Origin: Actinomycetes bacterium
GTDB taxonomy: Bacteria > Actinomycetota > Acidimicrobiia > Acidimicrobiales > Bog-793
NCBI GenBank assembly: GCA_021821585.1
Contig: JAKACF010000036.1
Location: 1-13,911 of the forward strand
Length of the DNA stretch: 13,911 bases
Direction of reading: 5' to 3'
Position numbers and translations under genes: made by a program. The notes under the pieces are model-generated. The model had not been told where the DNA came from. It searched no databases and saw only the letters and a list, made by a program, of their open reading frames with translations. Below, in pieces: positions 1 through 6,766 of this stretch. Within the stretch, counting starts at the first letter, position 1. Every line of letters starts with the position of its first letter.

Positions 1-502
1 TCGGCTCCTCCAGAAGGGTCGAGCCTGTCGCCACGTCACCAGTGACCCCGAGGCCCGCCAGCATCAGCTGGCAGAACCCGTGAGTCGTCGTGATCGTGGC
101 CTCGTCGAAGGAGGTGACGGCGTCGGTCAGCCGGTCCCGGCGCGCTGACACCTCCTCTCGGTCACCGGTGGCGAGCAGGCGGAGCACCGAGTCGTCGGCC
201 GGGAGCAGTTCTCCGCCTTCGAGGTAGCGGGCGAGCCCCTCTTCGGCAAGCACCAGGCGGGCGCGCACCCGATCGCGGAGCTCTCCGGTCGCCAGCCGGG
301 TGAAGGTCACTGCGAGCACCTCGGAAATCGGCACACCCTCAGCGACAAAGCGAGTCACCAGTGCGGCGATCGTGAAAGTCTTGCCCGTTCCGGCGCTCGC
401 CTCGAGCACGGTGATGCCGAGCGGCGGCAGCGAGCCGCAGACGTCGAAGTGATCCGGCTCGGCGATCGACCGCCCGGCTGCGCGCTCGGTCGTCGATGCC
501 AT
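1..502 (-). CDS. recB: RecBCD subunit RecB (exodeoxyribonuclease V beta), N-terminal part, cut by window edge
   Basis: Seen: 167 codons read leftward from ATG at 502-500 and run off the left edge. The protein has a helicase Walker A motif (EASAGTGKT, residues 34-42), a superfamily-1 motif Ia region (VTFTRLATGELRDR, 65-78) and the segment TITTTHGFC (137-144), all typical of the start of RecB. Known: RecB is the 3'-5' helicase and nuclease subunit of RecBCD, which resects double-strand breaks for RecA loading. Its start codon shares one base with the recC stop (TGATG at 504-500), so the two are co-transcribed and probably translationally coupled. The nuclease domain lies outside the window. The call is secure from the Walker region plus the recC neighbour. 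Confidence 0.93.
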   Translation of the reverse strand, partial: MASTTERAAGRSIAEPDHFDVCGSLPPLGITVLEASAGTGKTFTIAALVTRFVAEGVPISEVLAVTFTRLATGELRDRVRARLVLAEEGLARYLEGGELLPADDSVLRLLATGDREEVSARRDRLTDAVTSFDEATITTTHGFCQLMLAGLGVTGDVATGSTLLEEP

Positions 503-3500
503 CAGCAGTACCTCCGGTCCTCATGGTCGAGCACCGGCTCCCAGAGGCGTCGGGCGAGCCGCCCGACACGAGACCTCTCGCTCGACCAGCCCGGGCCGCT
601 CTCGTCGGACCGCGCCGGCTCGCGGAGGAGGTCGGAAAAGGTCGGCTGCCCGCCCAGGACGAGGAGGTGTGCGGGTTCCTGGCTCTCGCTGAAGCCGCGG
701 TCGCTCGCGTCCCAGGTCTGGTGACATTCGTCGACGACGCGACCCTCCCGTCTCAACGCCGAGACGAAGCGCTCCGAGGTCGTGGCAAAGAGCGGCAGGG
801 GTTCCCGCATGCCGCGGTCGTAGAGGTCGACGAGCGCCGCCAGCTCGAGCAGGGCCCGCTCCCGGCGTTCGTCCGGAGACGGGGCAAGCAGAGCCAGCTC
901 GGCGACTGCGATGCGCGGGGCTCCCCTGGTAGACCCTTCCGCTCTCCCGACCGTGAGGGCGGTGACCTCTCGCTCAGGATGTGCTGCCGTGAGCGCGAGG
1001 AAGTGTGCCCACGCCGCCAGACGGTGCTTTGCGCCGAGCCGGGAATACAGGCAGCGGACGATGCGGCTCTTGTCCCCGCTCTCGAGCTGGTGGACATCGG
1101 GAACTGTGCCGATGAGTGCCCGTCCGTCGGGAAGCCGGAGGTTCACCTCGACCGAGTCGGGGACTGCCACCCCTCCGGCGTCCTTGGTCACCGCGACCAG
1201 CCTGTCGACCGCCTGTTCGATGTCGCCGAGGTCCCGGGCGGCGAGCGCCCCTGGCGGCAGCAGTCCCCGCCCCTTCTCGGCGGCTCGGGCCTCGTCCAGC
1301 GTGGCGCCGGCGAGGCGCGCCTGCAGCATCCGCTCGCCGACACCCCACTTCTCGAGCGGGTCGAGCTGCACCGGCAGGGCATCCTTCACTTCGTCGGTGC
1401 CGCCGCTGCCGTACCAGCCGAGCCGCTCACGCAGGAACTGCCGGACCGGGAACTCGAGGAAGCGGACGAGGGAGTCGAGCTGGACCACCTGCTCGCCGAT
1501 CGGCCCGAGCGGGTGGGCAAGGAATCTCTCCGGTGCCGTCGGCGGTTCGCTGTGAGCTCGGGCACCCTCGAGGTCGACAGGGTCGAAACTCCACGAGCCC
1601 TCGCCGCCGAGTGCGCCCGGTTCGAAGTTGCGCGGGTCGAAGGACTGGAGAGGATGCTCGACCACGACGTGGTGCCGCGCCCTTTGATGGGGCGAGCCCT
1701 CGGGCACCCTGACCGTGCGGTCGACGACGTCGAGCAGCTCGGCGACGGGGACGCACGGCGAACGCTCCTGGTTCGTCCTCGGATCGCGGCCCTCGTAGGT
1801 GAGCACGAGGTGCTCGGTCGCTGCGAGCAGGGCGTCGAGCAGCAACTGCCGGTCCTCCGAGCGCGTGTCCCGGTCGCCGACACGAGGCTCGAGGAGGAGG
1901 AGGTCGTCGCCATCCTGGGCGGCATGTCGCGGGAAGGCGCCATCGTCCAAACCGAGCAGGCCGATCACCCTGTGCGGTACGGAGCGCATGGGGACGAGCG
2001 TGCAGATGGTGAGGTCTCCGGTGCGGAAGTTGGCTCTCGTCGGCCGGCCCCGGAGCCGATCCTCGAGCAGAGACCGCAGCTCAGCAAGATCGAGCAGCGT
2101 CTCCACGAGCTGGCCAGCCTCGCCCGTTTCTGCCGCCTCCACCACGTCTCCCAGGACCCAGTGCAGCTGGTCGTGCTGCCACTGCTCGCCAGGCGCGGCG
2201 AGGGCAAGGCTCTCGGTCGCCTCGGAGAGGTTCGCCACCCACTCGCTGATCGGACGCCGCCCCTGCAGGCGGTCCACCGCCGTCCCCAGCCGGTCCACGA
2301 ACTCGGCGAACCGGCCCGCCAGCTCGACGGCGCCGCTGGACACGTCGTCGAGCGGGAGGACCCCGCTGAACAGCCGCTGCTCCTCCTCGGCCATCGCGAC
2401 GCCGAGCAGCAGTCGGTCGAGGCCGGCCTGCCAGGTGTTGTCGGGCACGTGGTCGAGACGCCATGGCGCCCGGTGCTCGCGGTCGAGACCCCATCGGATG
2501 CCCGTCTCGCCGACCCACCGCTCCAGCTGGCCGAGCTCGTCCTCGTCGAAGTGGAACCGCCGTGCCACCGACTCGCTCCCTGCCAGGTCGAGCACATCGG
2601 AGGCGGGGAGGCGCCCGGAAGCGAGCTCCAGCAGCTTCGCTGCCACGCCGAGCACGGGATTCGTCTGTCGGATCGAACGATCGGCGATCCGGGCGCGAAC
2701 CTGTGGCGGCCCCGGCTCCCTCGGCCAGTGGGCATCCTCGTCGTCATAGACCACCGGTTGGTTGCTCGATCCGAAGACCGCATGGATGAGTGGAGCGAAG
2801 GACTCCACGTCGGGGCACATCACGATGACGTCTCGCGGTTCGAGCGTCGGATCATCAGCGAGGAGGTGGAGGATGGCGTCCCGCATCACCTCGACCTGAC
2901 GGAGCCGACCGTGGCACGAGTGAACGCGCAGGCTGTCGTCGCCGGGGTCGAGCGGCGGTCGTGGATCTGCCTCGGTGCTGGTACGCGGACCGCCGGGTGG
3001 CTCGCGGTTGGCCCGGACGTCCGACTGGAGGCACTCGAGGAGCGTCCGGTGAGGGCCGGACGGCTCCGGCACAGGGCGGTGCTCGCCATCGGTGACACCG
3101 CGTGAGCGGAGCAGGAGGTGCATCTCGCGCGAGTCACGGCCCCAGGAGCGGAGCAGGGGGTTCACCGCTCGCGAGGCTGTCGGGTCGTGGCTGCGCGTGA
3201 CCGGATAGGTGAAGAGGTCCTCCGCCTCGGCCTCCACGGCATCCCAGAGCTTCCCGGAGGGATGGAGGAGAAAGAGGTGAACGTCCCGGTTTCGTGCGAT
3301 CGCCTCCAGGACGGGGAGGTGACTCGCTGGGAGACGCGTCAGGCCGAACAGCGAGAGTCGAGCCGGCAGGTCGAGCAGCTCGGGCTGCTGGACGAGCGTG
3401 CTGGTGGCGTCCTCGAGACGTTCGGCAGGGCTGGGGACGCCAATCCGCTGGCGGAGGCGCCGCCAGAGCTCTGCTTGCCATCCTCCCTCGGAGCTGGTGC

Positions 3501-3990
3501 TCGCCGGCGTCTCCGCCCACTTGCGGACCATGTCCGGGCGATGGACGGCATATCGGTCGTAGAGGTCTGCCAGGTGCCGCACCGTCGCGAACCGGCGCAG
3601 CTCCGAGGCGTCGGGTGACCCCGCCATCAGGTGATCGACGAGTGGCTCGAGCCACTTCTCCTCGAGGTTCTCGTCGACGAGCTCGAGCAGCGGCCAGACG
3701 GACCGGTCCGGTGGCCAGGGATCGGTCTCAGGCTCGAAGCCGCAGGCGAGCGAGGTCGCCTCGCCGACGAGGGTGCCCGGGAAGGGGAAGTCCACGTTGG
3801 CGCAGATCCCGTCCGCCCCCATCGCTGCGCCGAGCCGGTGAGAGAGCCGCTGGGTCAACCACCTCTCCACGCCCCGACTCGGCACCGCCACGACCTCGAC
3901 GGCCATGGGGTCGGCGAGCGGTTCGAGCAGGAGGTCACCGAGCGACTCGACCAGACGGTCGGCGCGTTCGGAGCGGTGGACGGACAGCAT
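502..3990 (-). CDS. recC: RecBCD subunit RecC (exodeoxyribonuclease V gamma)
   Basis: Seen: a 1162-residue protein, close to the roughly 1120 residues of E. coli RecC. It opens with a RecC-type start (MLSVHRSERADRLVESLGDLL, then VPSRGVERWLTQRLSHRLG). In the middle is the conserved segment HGRLRQVEVMRDAILHLLADDP followed by LEPRDVIVMCPDVESFAPLI. Known: RecC is the inactive-helicase scaffold that splits the duplex and recognises Chi; it acts in the cytoplasm with RecB and RecD. The start is fixed because an in-frame TAG lies 15 bases before the ATG. There is no strong Shine-Dalgarno sequence (only GATCGAG before the ATG). The gene overlaps recB downstream by one base. An 869-codon open frame on the opposite strand (496-3105) is a shadow of its GC-rich codon use. 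Confidence 0.95.
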   Translation of the reverse strand: MLSVHRSERADRLVESLGDLLLEPLADPMAVEVVAVPSRGVERWLTQRLSHRLGAAMGADGICANVDFPFPGTLVGEATSLACGFEPETDPWPPDRSVWPLLELVDENLEEKWLEPLVDHLMAGSPDASELRRFATVRHLADLYDRYAVHRPDMVRKWAETPASTSSEGGWQAELWRRLRQRIGVPSPAERLEDATSTLVQQPELLDLPARLSLFGLTRLPASHLPVLEAIARNRDVHLFLLHPSGKLWDAVEAEAEDLFTYPVTRSHDPTASRAVNPLLRSWGRDSREMHLLLRSRGVTDGEHRPVPEPSGPHRTLLECLQSDVRANREPPGGPRTSTEADPRPPLDPGDDSLRVHSCHGRLRQVEVMRDAILHLLADDPTLEPRDVIVMCPDVESFAPLIHAVFGSSNQPVVYDDEDAHWPREPGPPQVRARIADRSIRQTNPVLGVAAKLLELASGRLPASDVLDLAGSESVARRFHFDEDELGQLERWVGETGIRWGLDREHRAPWRLDHVPDNTWQAGLDRLLLGVAMAEEEQRLFSGVLPLDDVSSGAVELAGRFAEFVDRLGTAVDRLQGRRPISEWVANLSEATESLALAAPGEQWQHDQLHWVLGDVVEAAETGEAGQLVETLLDLAELRSLLEDRLRGRPTRANFRTGDLTICTLVPMRSVPHRVIGLLGLDDGAFPRHAAQDGDDLLLLEPRVGDRDTRSEDRQLLLDALLAATEHLVLTYEGRDPRTNQERSPCVPVAELLDVVDRTVRVPEGSPHQRARHHVVVEHPLQSFDPRNFEPGALGGEGSWSFDPVDLEGARAHSEPPTAPERFLAHPLGPIGEQVVQLDSLVRFLEFPVRQFLRERLGWYGSGGTDEVKDALPVQLDPLEKWGVGERMLQARLAGATLDEARAAEKGRGLLPPGALAARDLGDIEQAVDRLVAVTKDAGGVAVPDSVEVNLRLPDGRALIGTVPDVHQLESGDKSRIVRCLYSRLGAKHRLAAWAHFLALTAAHPEREVTALTVGRAEGSTRGAPRIAVAELALLAPSPDERRERALLELAALVDLYDRGMREPLPLFATTSERFVSALRREGRVVDECHQTWDASDRGFSESQEPAHLLVLGGQPTFSDLLREPARSDESGPGWSSERSRVGRLARRLWEPVLDHEDRRYC

Positions 3991-4183
3991 CTCGATCGGA
4001 GGCTACAGAACCGCTGTGACGTTCGGCGGAACCGTCGCCGCGACCGCTCCGGGTGCCGGCGAGGAGGCGGCCGACGCCGGAGCTTCCCGTACCTTGCCCG
4101 TGGTGTCCGCAGGCAGTGCCCCGCTCCGCTGTGGGCTGGAGGCGGCGAGGGGCGGGACCAGGTCCTTCCCGGAGCGGCTCCTG

Positions 4184-4203
4184 CCTGGCCGGGCCGGGCC
4201 AGG
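4184..4203. repeat. Inverted repeat, possible weak terminator
   Basis: CCTGGCC (4184-4190) pairs with GGCCAGG (4197-4203) around a 6-base loop. There is no T-run on either side and the surrounding sequence is extremely GC-rich, so it may be chance. It lies about 130 bases past the stop of the last gene of the formate dehydrogenase operon. Confidence 0.25.
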
Positions 4204-4293
4204 GATCCGGCGGATGGTCCGCAAAGCCCCATCCCCGCCACCGACAGCCGGGCACCCCGGCGCGCCGGTCGCCTCGCGGCGGGGAGACACGCC

Positions 4294-4311
4294 GGCGAAG
4301 AGGTATTCGCC
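4294..4311 (-). terminator. Candidate hairpin after the formate dehydrogenase operon
   Basis: GGCGAA (4294-4299) and TTCGCC (4306-4311) form a 6-bp stem with a 6-base loop, about 26 bases past the stop of the downstream hemerythrin gene. There is no U-tract, but the position is right for a transcript end. The stem is short, so confidence is low. Confidence 0.3.
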
Positions 4312-4336
4312 AACAGAGCGCGGCGCCGTCGAGGCG

Positions 4337-4897
4337 CTACCGGCCGCGCCTGGTGAGGACGTCGCGGGTGCGGTCGACGAGTGCCATGGCCGCGCCGGCC
4401 GACCCGAGCACCGACGGCTGCGGCGGGGTGAGCGGGTGCGGGCGAGTCGGACCGCCTTGGTAGGCCTTCATGTACAGAGCACCGAGCCGCACGACGTCCT
4501 CTGGGGCCATCCGGAGTCTCAGCGAGGGGAGCACCGTGGCCTCCTCGTAGGCGACGTGGTCGTGCACCGCGGCGGAGACCTGACGGACCAAGGTGGCGAA
4601 CTCGACGTTGCCGGGTGAGATCCGATCGAGGTCGTGCAGGAGCCGCTTCGCCGTCGACTCCTGCTCGATGGCGTGCATCGCCATCTCCTCGCCCCCTTCG
4701 ACGAGACGCCTCACCGCCGGCCAGAGGTACCGCTCCTCTGCCGCTTCGTGGCGCGACGCCATCATCACGAGCCGGTTCGCCATCGTCTTCTTCTCGGAGG
4801 GCGACTGGTCTTCGCGCTCGGGCCCGTGAGCGAGGCCATCCATGAGGGCGATCAGCGCTTCGTGGTGCTCCTGGACGAGCACGAACAGGTCAGCCAC
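4337..4897 (-). CDS. Hemerythrin-domain (HHE) protein, downstream member of the formate dehydrogenase operon
   Basis: Seen: 186 residues from GTG at 4897-4895, preceded by a purine-rich GAGGAGAGG. The start overlaps the stop of the NrfD-type gene by 8 bases; an ATG frame reaching back to 5110 lies inside that gene and is less likely. Four-helix diiron features are H11/H12 (QEHHEAL), H50 and E54 (RHEAAEERYLWP) and H114 and E118 (HDHVAYEEATVLP). The third helix reads HAIEQESTAK, without the usual central histidine spacing. A tail PTRPHP (150-155), then an Ala-rich stretch and VDRTRDVL, is shared with the upstream hemerythrin of this operon. Known: HHE proteins bind two irons and sense, carry or reduce O2 or NO. 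Inferred: it protects or serves the formate dehydrogenase. No signal peptide, so cytoplasmic. Confidence 0.85.
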   Translation of the reverse strand: MADLFVLVQEHHEALIALMDGLAHGPEREDQSPSEKKTMANRLVMMASRHEAAEERYLWPAVRRLVEGGEEMAMHAIEQESTAKRLLHDLDRISPGNVEFATLVRQVSAAVHDHVAYEEATVLPSLRLRMAPEDVVRLGALYMKAYQGGPTRPHPLTPPQPSVLGSAGAAMALVDRTRDVLTRRGR

Positions 4898-5924
4898 GAT
4901 CCCTCTCCTCGGCCCTCCTACGCTGAGGTACGACGGTGTAGCGCGGATCCTCGGCCGACTCGAGGCCGGCCTCGAAGATCGCGAAGCGAGACAGGGCTGA
5001 CCCGATGAGGAGGCCAGCACCTGCGAGGGCGGAGGCGATCCTGCTCCGCTTTCCGAGCAGAGCGCCTGCGGAGATGCCGGCAACGATGGCGATCCTGGCG
5101 CCCTTCTCATAGCGGTGCGCCTTCTCGCTCTCGGTGAAGGCCTCCTTCACCTCCCCCATGTTCCGCTTCATCAGCTCCATGAGACCGAGCTCAGCGGCTC
5201 CTGAGACCACACCGATGAGCCGGGCCGAGCCGGATTCCTGCAGCGGTGCAGCGACGAGGCCCATTCCGGCCGCCGAACTGAGGGCCGAGGCGGCGAACAC
5301 GAAGGGCATCTCCTTGTACCCCTCGTGCCAGGCGGGTACCGCTGTGTTGGAGACCAGCGCCGCGGTGTACGTCGCCACTGCTGGTCCGAGGAGGGCGGCC
5401 CCTGCGGTGCCCACCGCGCCGATCGGTCGGAGGCGGCCGGTGAGGGCGCTCAGGCTCGAGGCAGCGGAGAGCGGCGCAAAGCCCGCCAGCAACCAGGAGC
5501 CGACGCTCATCGGGGAGCTCGGCTTCAGGACCCGCAGCATGTTGGTGAACCGGGAAGGCCGCCCGAGATCGTGGACGAGGGCAACCCCGGAGAGCGTGAT
5601 GGCAGCCGTGCTCGACAGCTTGAGAGCCCTGGCGAGCGAGCCCCGGCGGGTTGCGGTCGCAGCCGCCGCCATCACCGAACTGGCACCAGCCAGTCCGCCG
5701 AGGAAGAGGTAACCCGGTATGTCGGGTGCCTCCCAGACGGGCTTGTTGATGATCGGCTTGCCGTAGTAGGAGCGGAAGTTCGCCTCCCCCACCATCGAGC
5801 GCTCACCGCCGCCCGTCCGCTCACGGGGTCGCCGGGTGACCTCGCTCGACGCCTGCACCTGGCTCACCGCCTCCCGTCCGGGATGAACCTCCTGCAGGCC
5901 CTCCTTGGTGACCGAGCTGCTCAT
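4890..5924 (-). CDS. NrfD/polysulfide-reductase-type membrane subunit of formate dehydrogenase
   Basis: Seen: 344 residues from ATG at 5924-5922, which overlaps the fdhB stop as ATGA and follows a clear GGAGGAG with a 7-base spacer. A hydrophilic segment of about 65 residues precedes a chain of hydrophobic helices (first GYLFLGGLAGASSVMAAAA, 71-89). The family motif DLGRPSRFTNMLRVLKPSSP is at 119-138, followed by MSVGSW. Known: NrfD-like anchors of eight or nine helices hand electrons between the iron-sulfur subunit and the quinone pool, and bind no heme, unlike the cytochrome b subunit FdnI. Inferred: it anchors FdhAB to the membrane and exchanges electrons with menaquinone. Length and order (A, B, membrane subunit) fit. 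The long polar N-terminus is somewhat unusual. Confidence 0.88.
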   Translation of the reverse strand: MSSSVTKEGLQEVHPGREAVSQVQASSEVTRRPRERTGGGERSMVGEANFRSYYGKPIINKPVWEAPDIPGYLFLGGLAGASSVMAAAATATRRGSLARALKLSSTAAITLSGVALVHDLGRPSRFTNMLRVLKPSSPMSVGSWLLAGFAPLSAASSLSALTGRLRPIGAVGTAGAALLGPAVATYTAALVSNTAVPAWHEGYKEMPFVFAASALSSAAGMGLVAAPLQESGSARLIGVVSGAAELGLMELMKRNMGEVKEAFTESEKAHRYEKGARIAIVAGISAGALLGKRSRIASALAGAGLLIGSALSRFAIFEAGLESAEDPRYTVVPQRRRAEERDRG

Positions 5925-6766
5925 CGCCGAACTCCTCCGAATGCAAGGGCCACGACAGAGACGAGCGCAGCCGCAGCTGCCCCTGCCCGGCGGTACATGG
6001 CGGGCAGGTCGCGCGTCGTCACGACCGGATCCGGTGGAAGGCCATAGACCTCGGGCTCGTCGAGGAGAAGGAAGAAGGCGCCATCCCCTCCCACCCCGTC
6101 GTCGGGGTCCGCGCCGTACAGCCGGGCGTCGTTGACACCGGACCGTCGAAGCTGCTCGAGCCGCTTTCCGGCGCGAGCACGCAGCTCCTCGAGCGGTCCG
6201 AACTGGATCGAGTCGGTCGGGCAGGTCTTGGCACAGGCCGGCTCGACCCCGACCGAGAGCCGGTCGTAGCACATGGTGCACTTCCAGGCGCGGCCGTCGC
6301 CGTGCCGCTGGTCGATGACGCCGTAGGGACAGGCGGGAATGCAGTAGCCACAGCCGTTGCAGATGTCCTCCTGCACGACAACGGTGCCGAACTCGGTCCG
6401 AAAGAGCGACCCGGTCGGACAGACGTCGAGGCAGGCGGCATGGGTGCAGTGCTTGCAGACGTCCGAGGCCATCAGCCACCGGATCCCGTCCCGTCCCGAG
6501 CCGTCGGTGCCGACGACCTTCTGCTCGATGAAGGCCACGTGCCGCCAGGTGTCGGCCCCGAGGCCCTCGGTGTTGTCGTAGGACATCCCGGTGAAGTTGA
6601 GGCCGTCCTCGGGGACGTGGTTCCACTCCTTGCAGGCGACCTCGCACGCCTTGCAGCCGATGCACACCGACGTGTCGGTGAAGAACCCCATGCGCGGGGG
6701 AGGGCCCTGATAGCCGCTGCTCGTCGCGACGTCGCCCCGCTCCAGCAGATTCATCTCAACGGCCAC
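5921..6766 (-). CDS. fdhB: Formate dehydrogenase iron-sulfur (beta) subunit
   Basis: Seen: 281 residues with sixteen cysteines in four 4Fe-4S sets: C35/38/41/45, C104/107/112/116, C136/139/142/146 and C163/166/178/182. The last set includes CTMCYDRL and ACAKTCPTDSIQFG, as in FdnH-type subunits. A C-terminal hydrophobic helix (about 259-278, Ala/Val-rich) should insert in the membrane. Start: GTG at 6766-6764 is chosen because GGAGG lies six bases upstream; the next in-frame ATG at 6754 is too far from it. The gene overlaps the end of fdhA by 11 bases and its TGA overlaps the NrfD-type start. Known role: it passes electrons from the catalytic subunit to the membrane subunit. Confidence 0.94.
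   Translation of the reverse strand: MAVEMNLLERGDVATSSGYQGPPPRMGFFTDTSVCIGCKACEVACKEWNHVPEDGLNFTGMSYDNTEGLGADTWRHVAFIEQKVVGTDGSGRDGIRWLMASDVCKHCTHAACLDVCPTGSLFRTEFGTVVVQEDICNGCGYCIPACPYGVIDQRHGDGRAWKCTMCYDRLSVGVEPACAKTCPTDSIQFGPLEELRARAGKRLEQLRRSGVNDARLYGADPDDGVGGDGAFFLLLDEPEVYGLPPDPVVTTRDLPAMYRRAGAAAAALVSVVALAFGGVRR

Larger units (their letters stand above)
3991..4336. other. Gene-free stretch between recC and the formate dehydrogenase block
   Basis: I see no credible protein here: the frames that cross it are short, Arg/Pro/Ala-rich and have no motifs. It should hold the end of the upstream operon (stop at 4337) and the recC promoter. It contains two small hairpins (4184-4203 and 4294-4311) and a GTTC-N4-GAAC palindrome at 4021-4032, about 30 bases upstream of recC. 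I could not place a convincing -35/-10 pair for recC. Confidence 0.6.

Noticed and set aside
496..3105. 869-codon open frame on the plus strand, antisense to recC
   Set aside because: It mirrors recC, has an Arg/Glu/Val/Leu-heavy composition with no motif, and arises because GC-rich codons leave few stops on the other strand.
4021..4032. GTTC-N4-GAAC palindrome upstream of recC as a LexA (SOS) box
   Set aside because: The Gram-positive SOS box is GAAC-N4-GTTC; the arms here are the wrong way round. The nearby GAAC-N9-GTTC has the wrong spacing.
4898..5110. Longer start (ATG at 5110) for the downstream hemerythrin
   Set aside because: The extra 71 residues lie inside the NrfD-type gene in another frame and show no hemerythrin features; GTG at 4897 has a purine-rich sequence upstream and a normal overlap.
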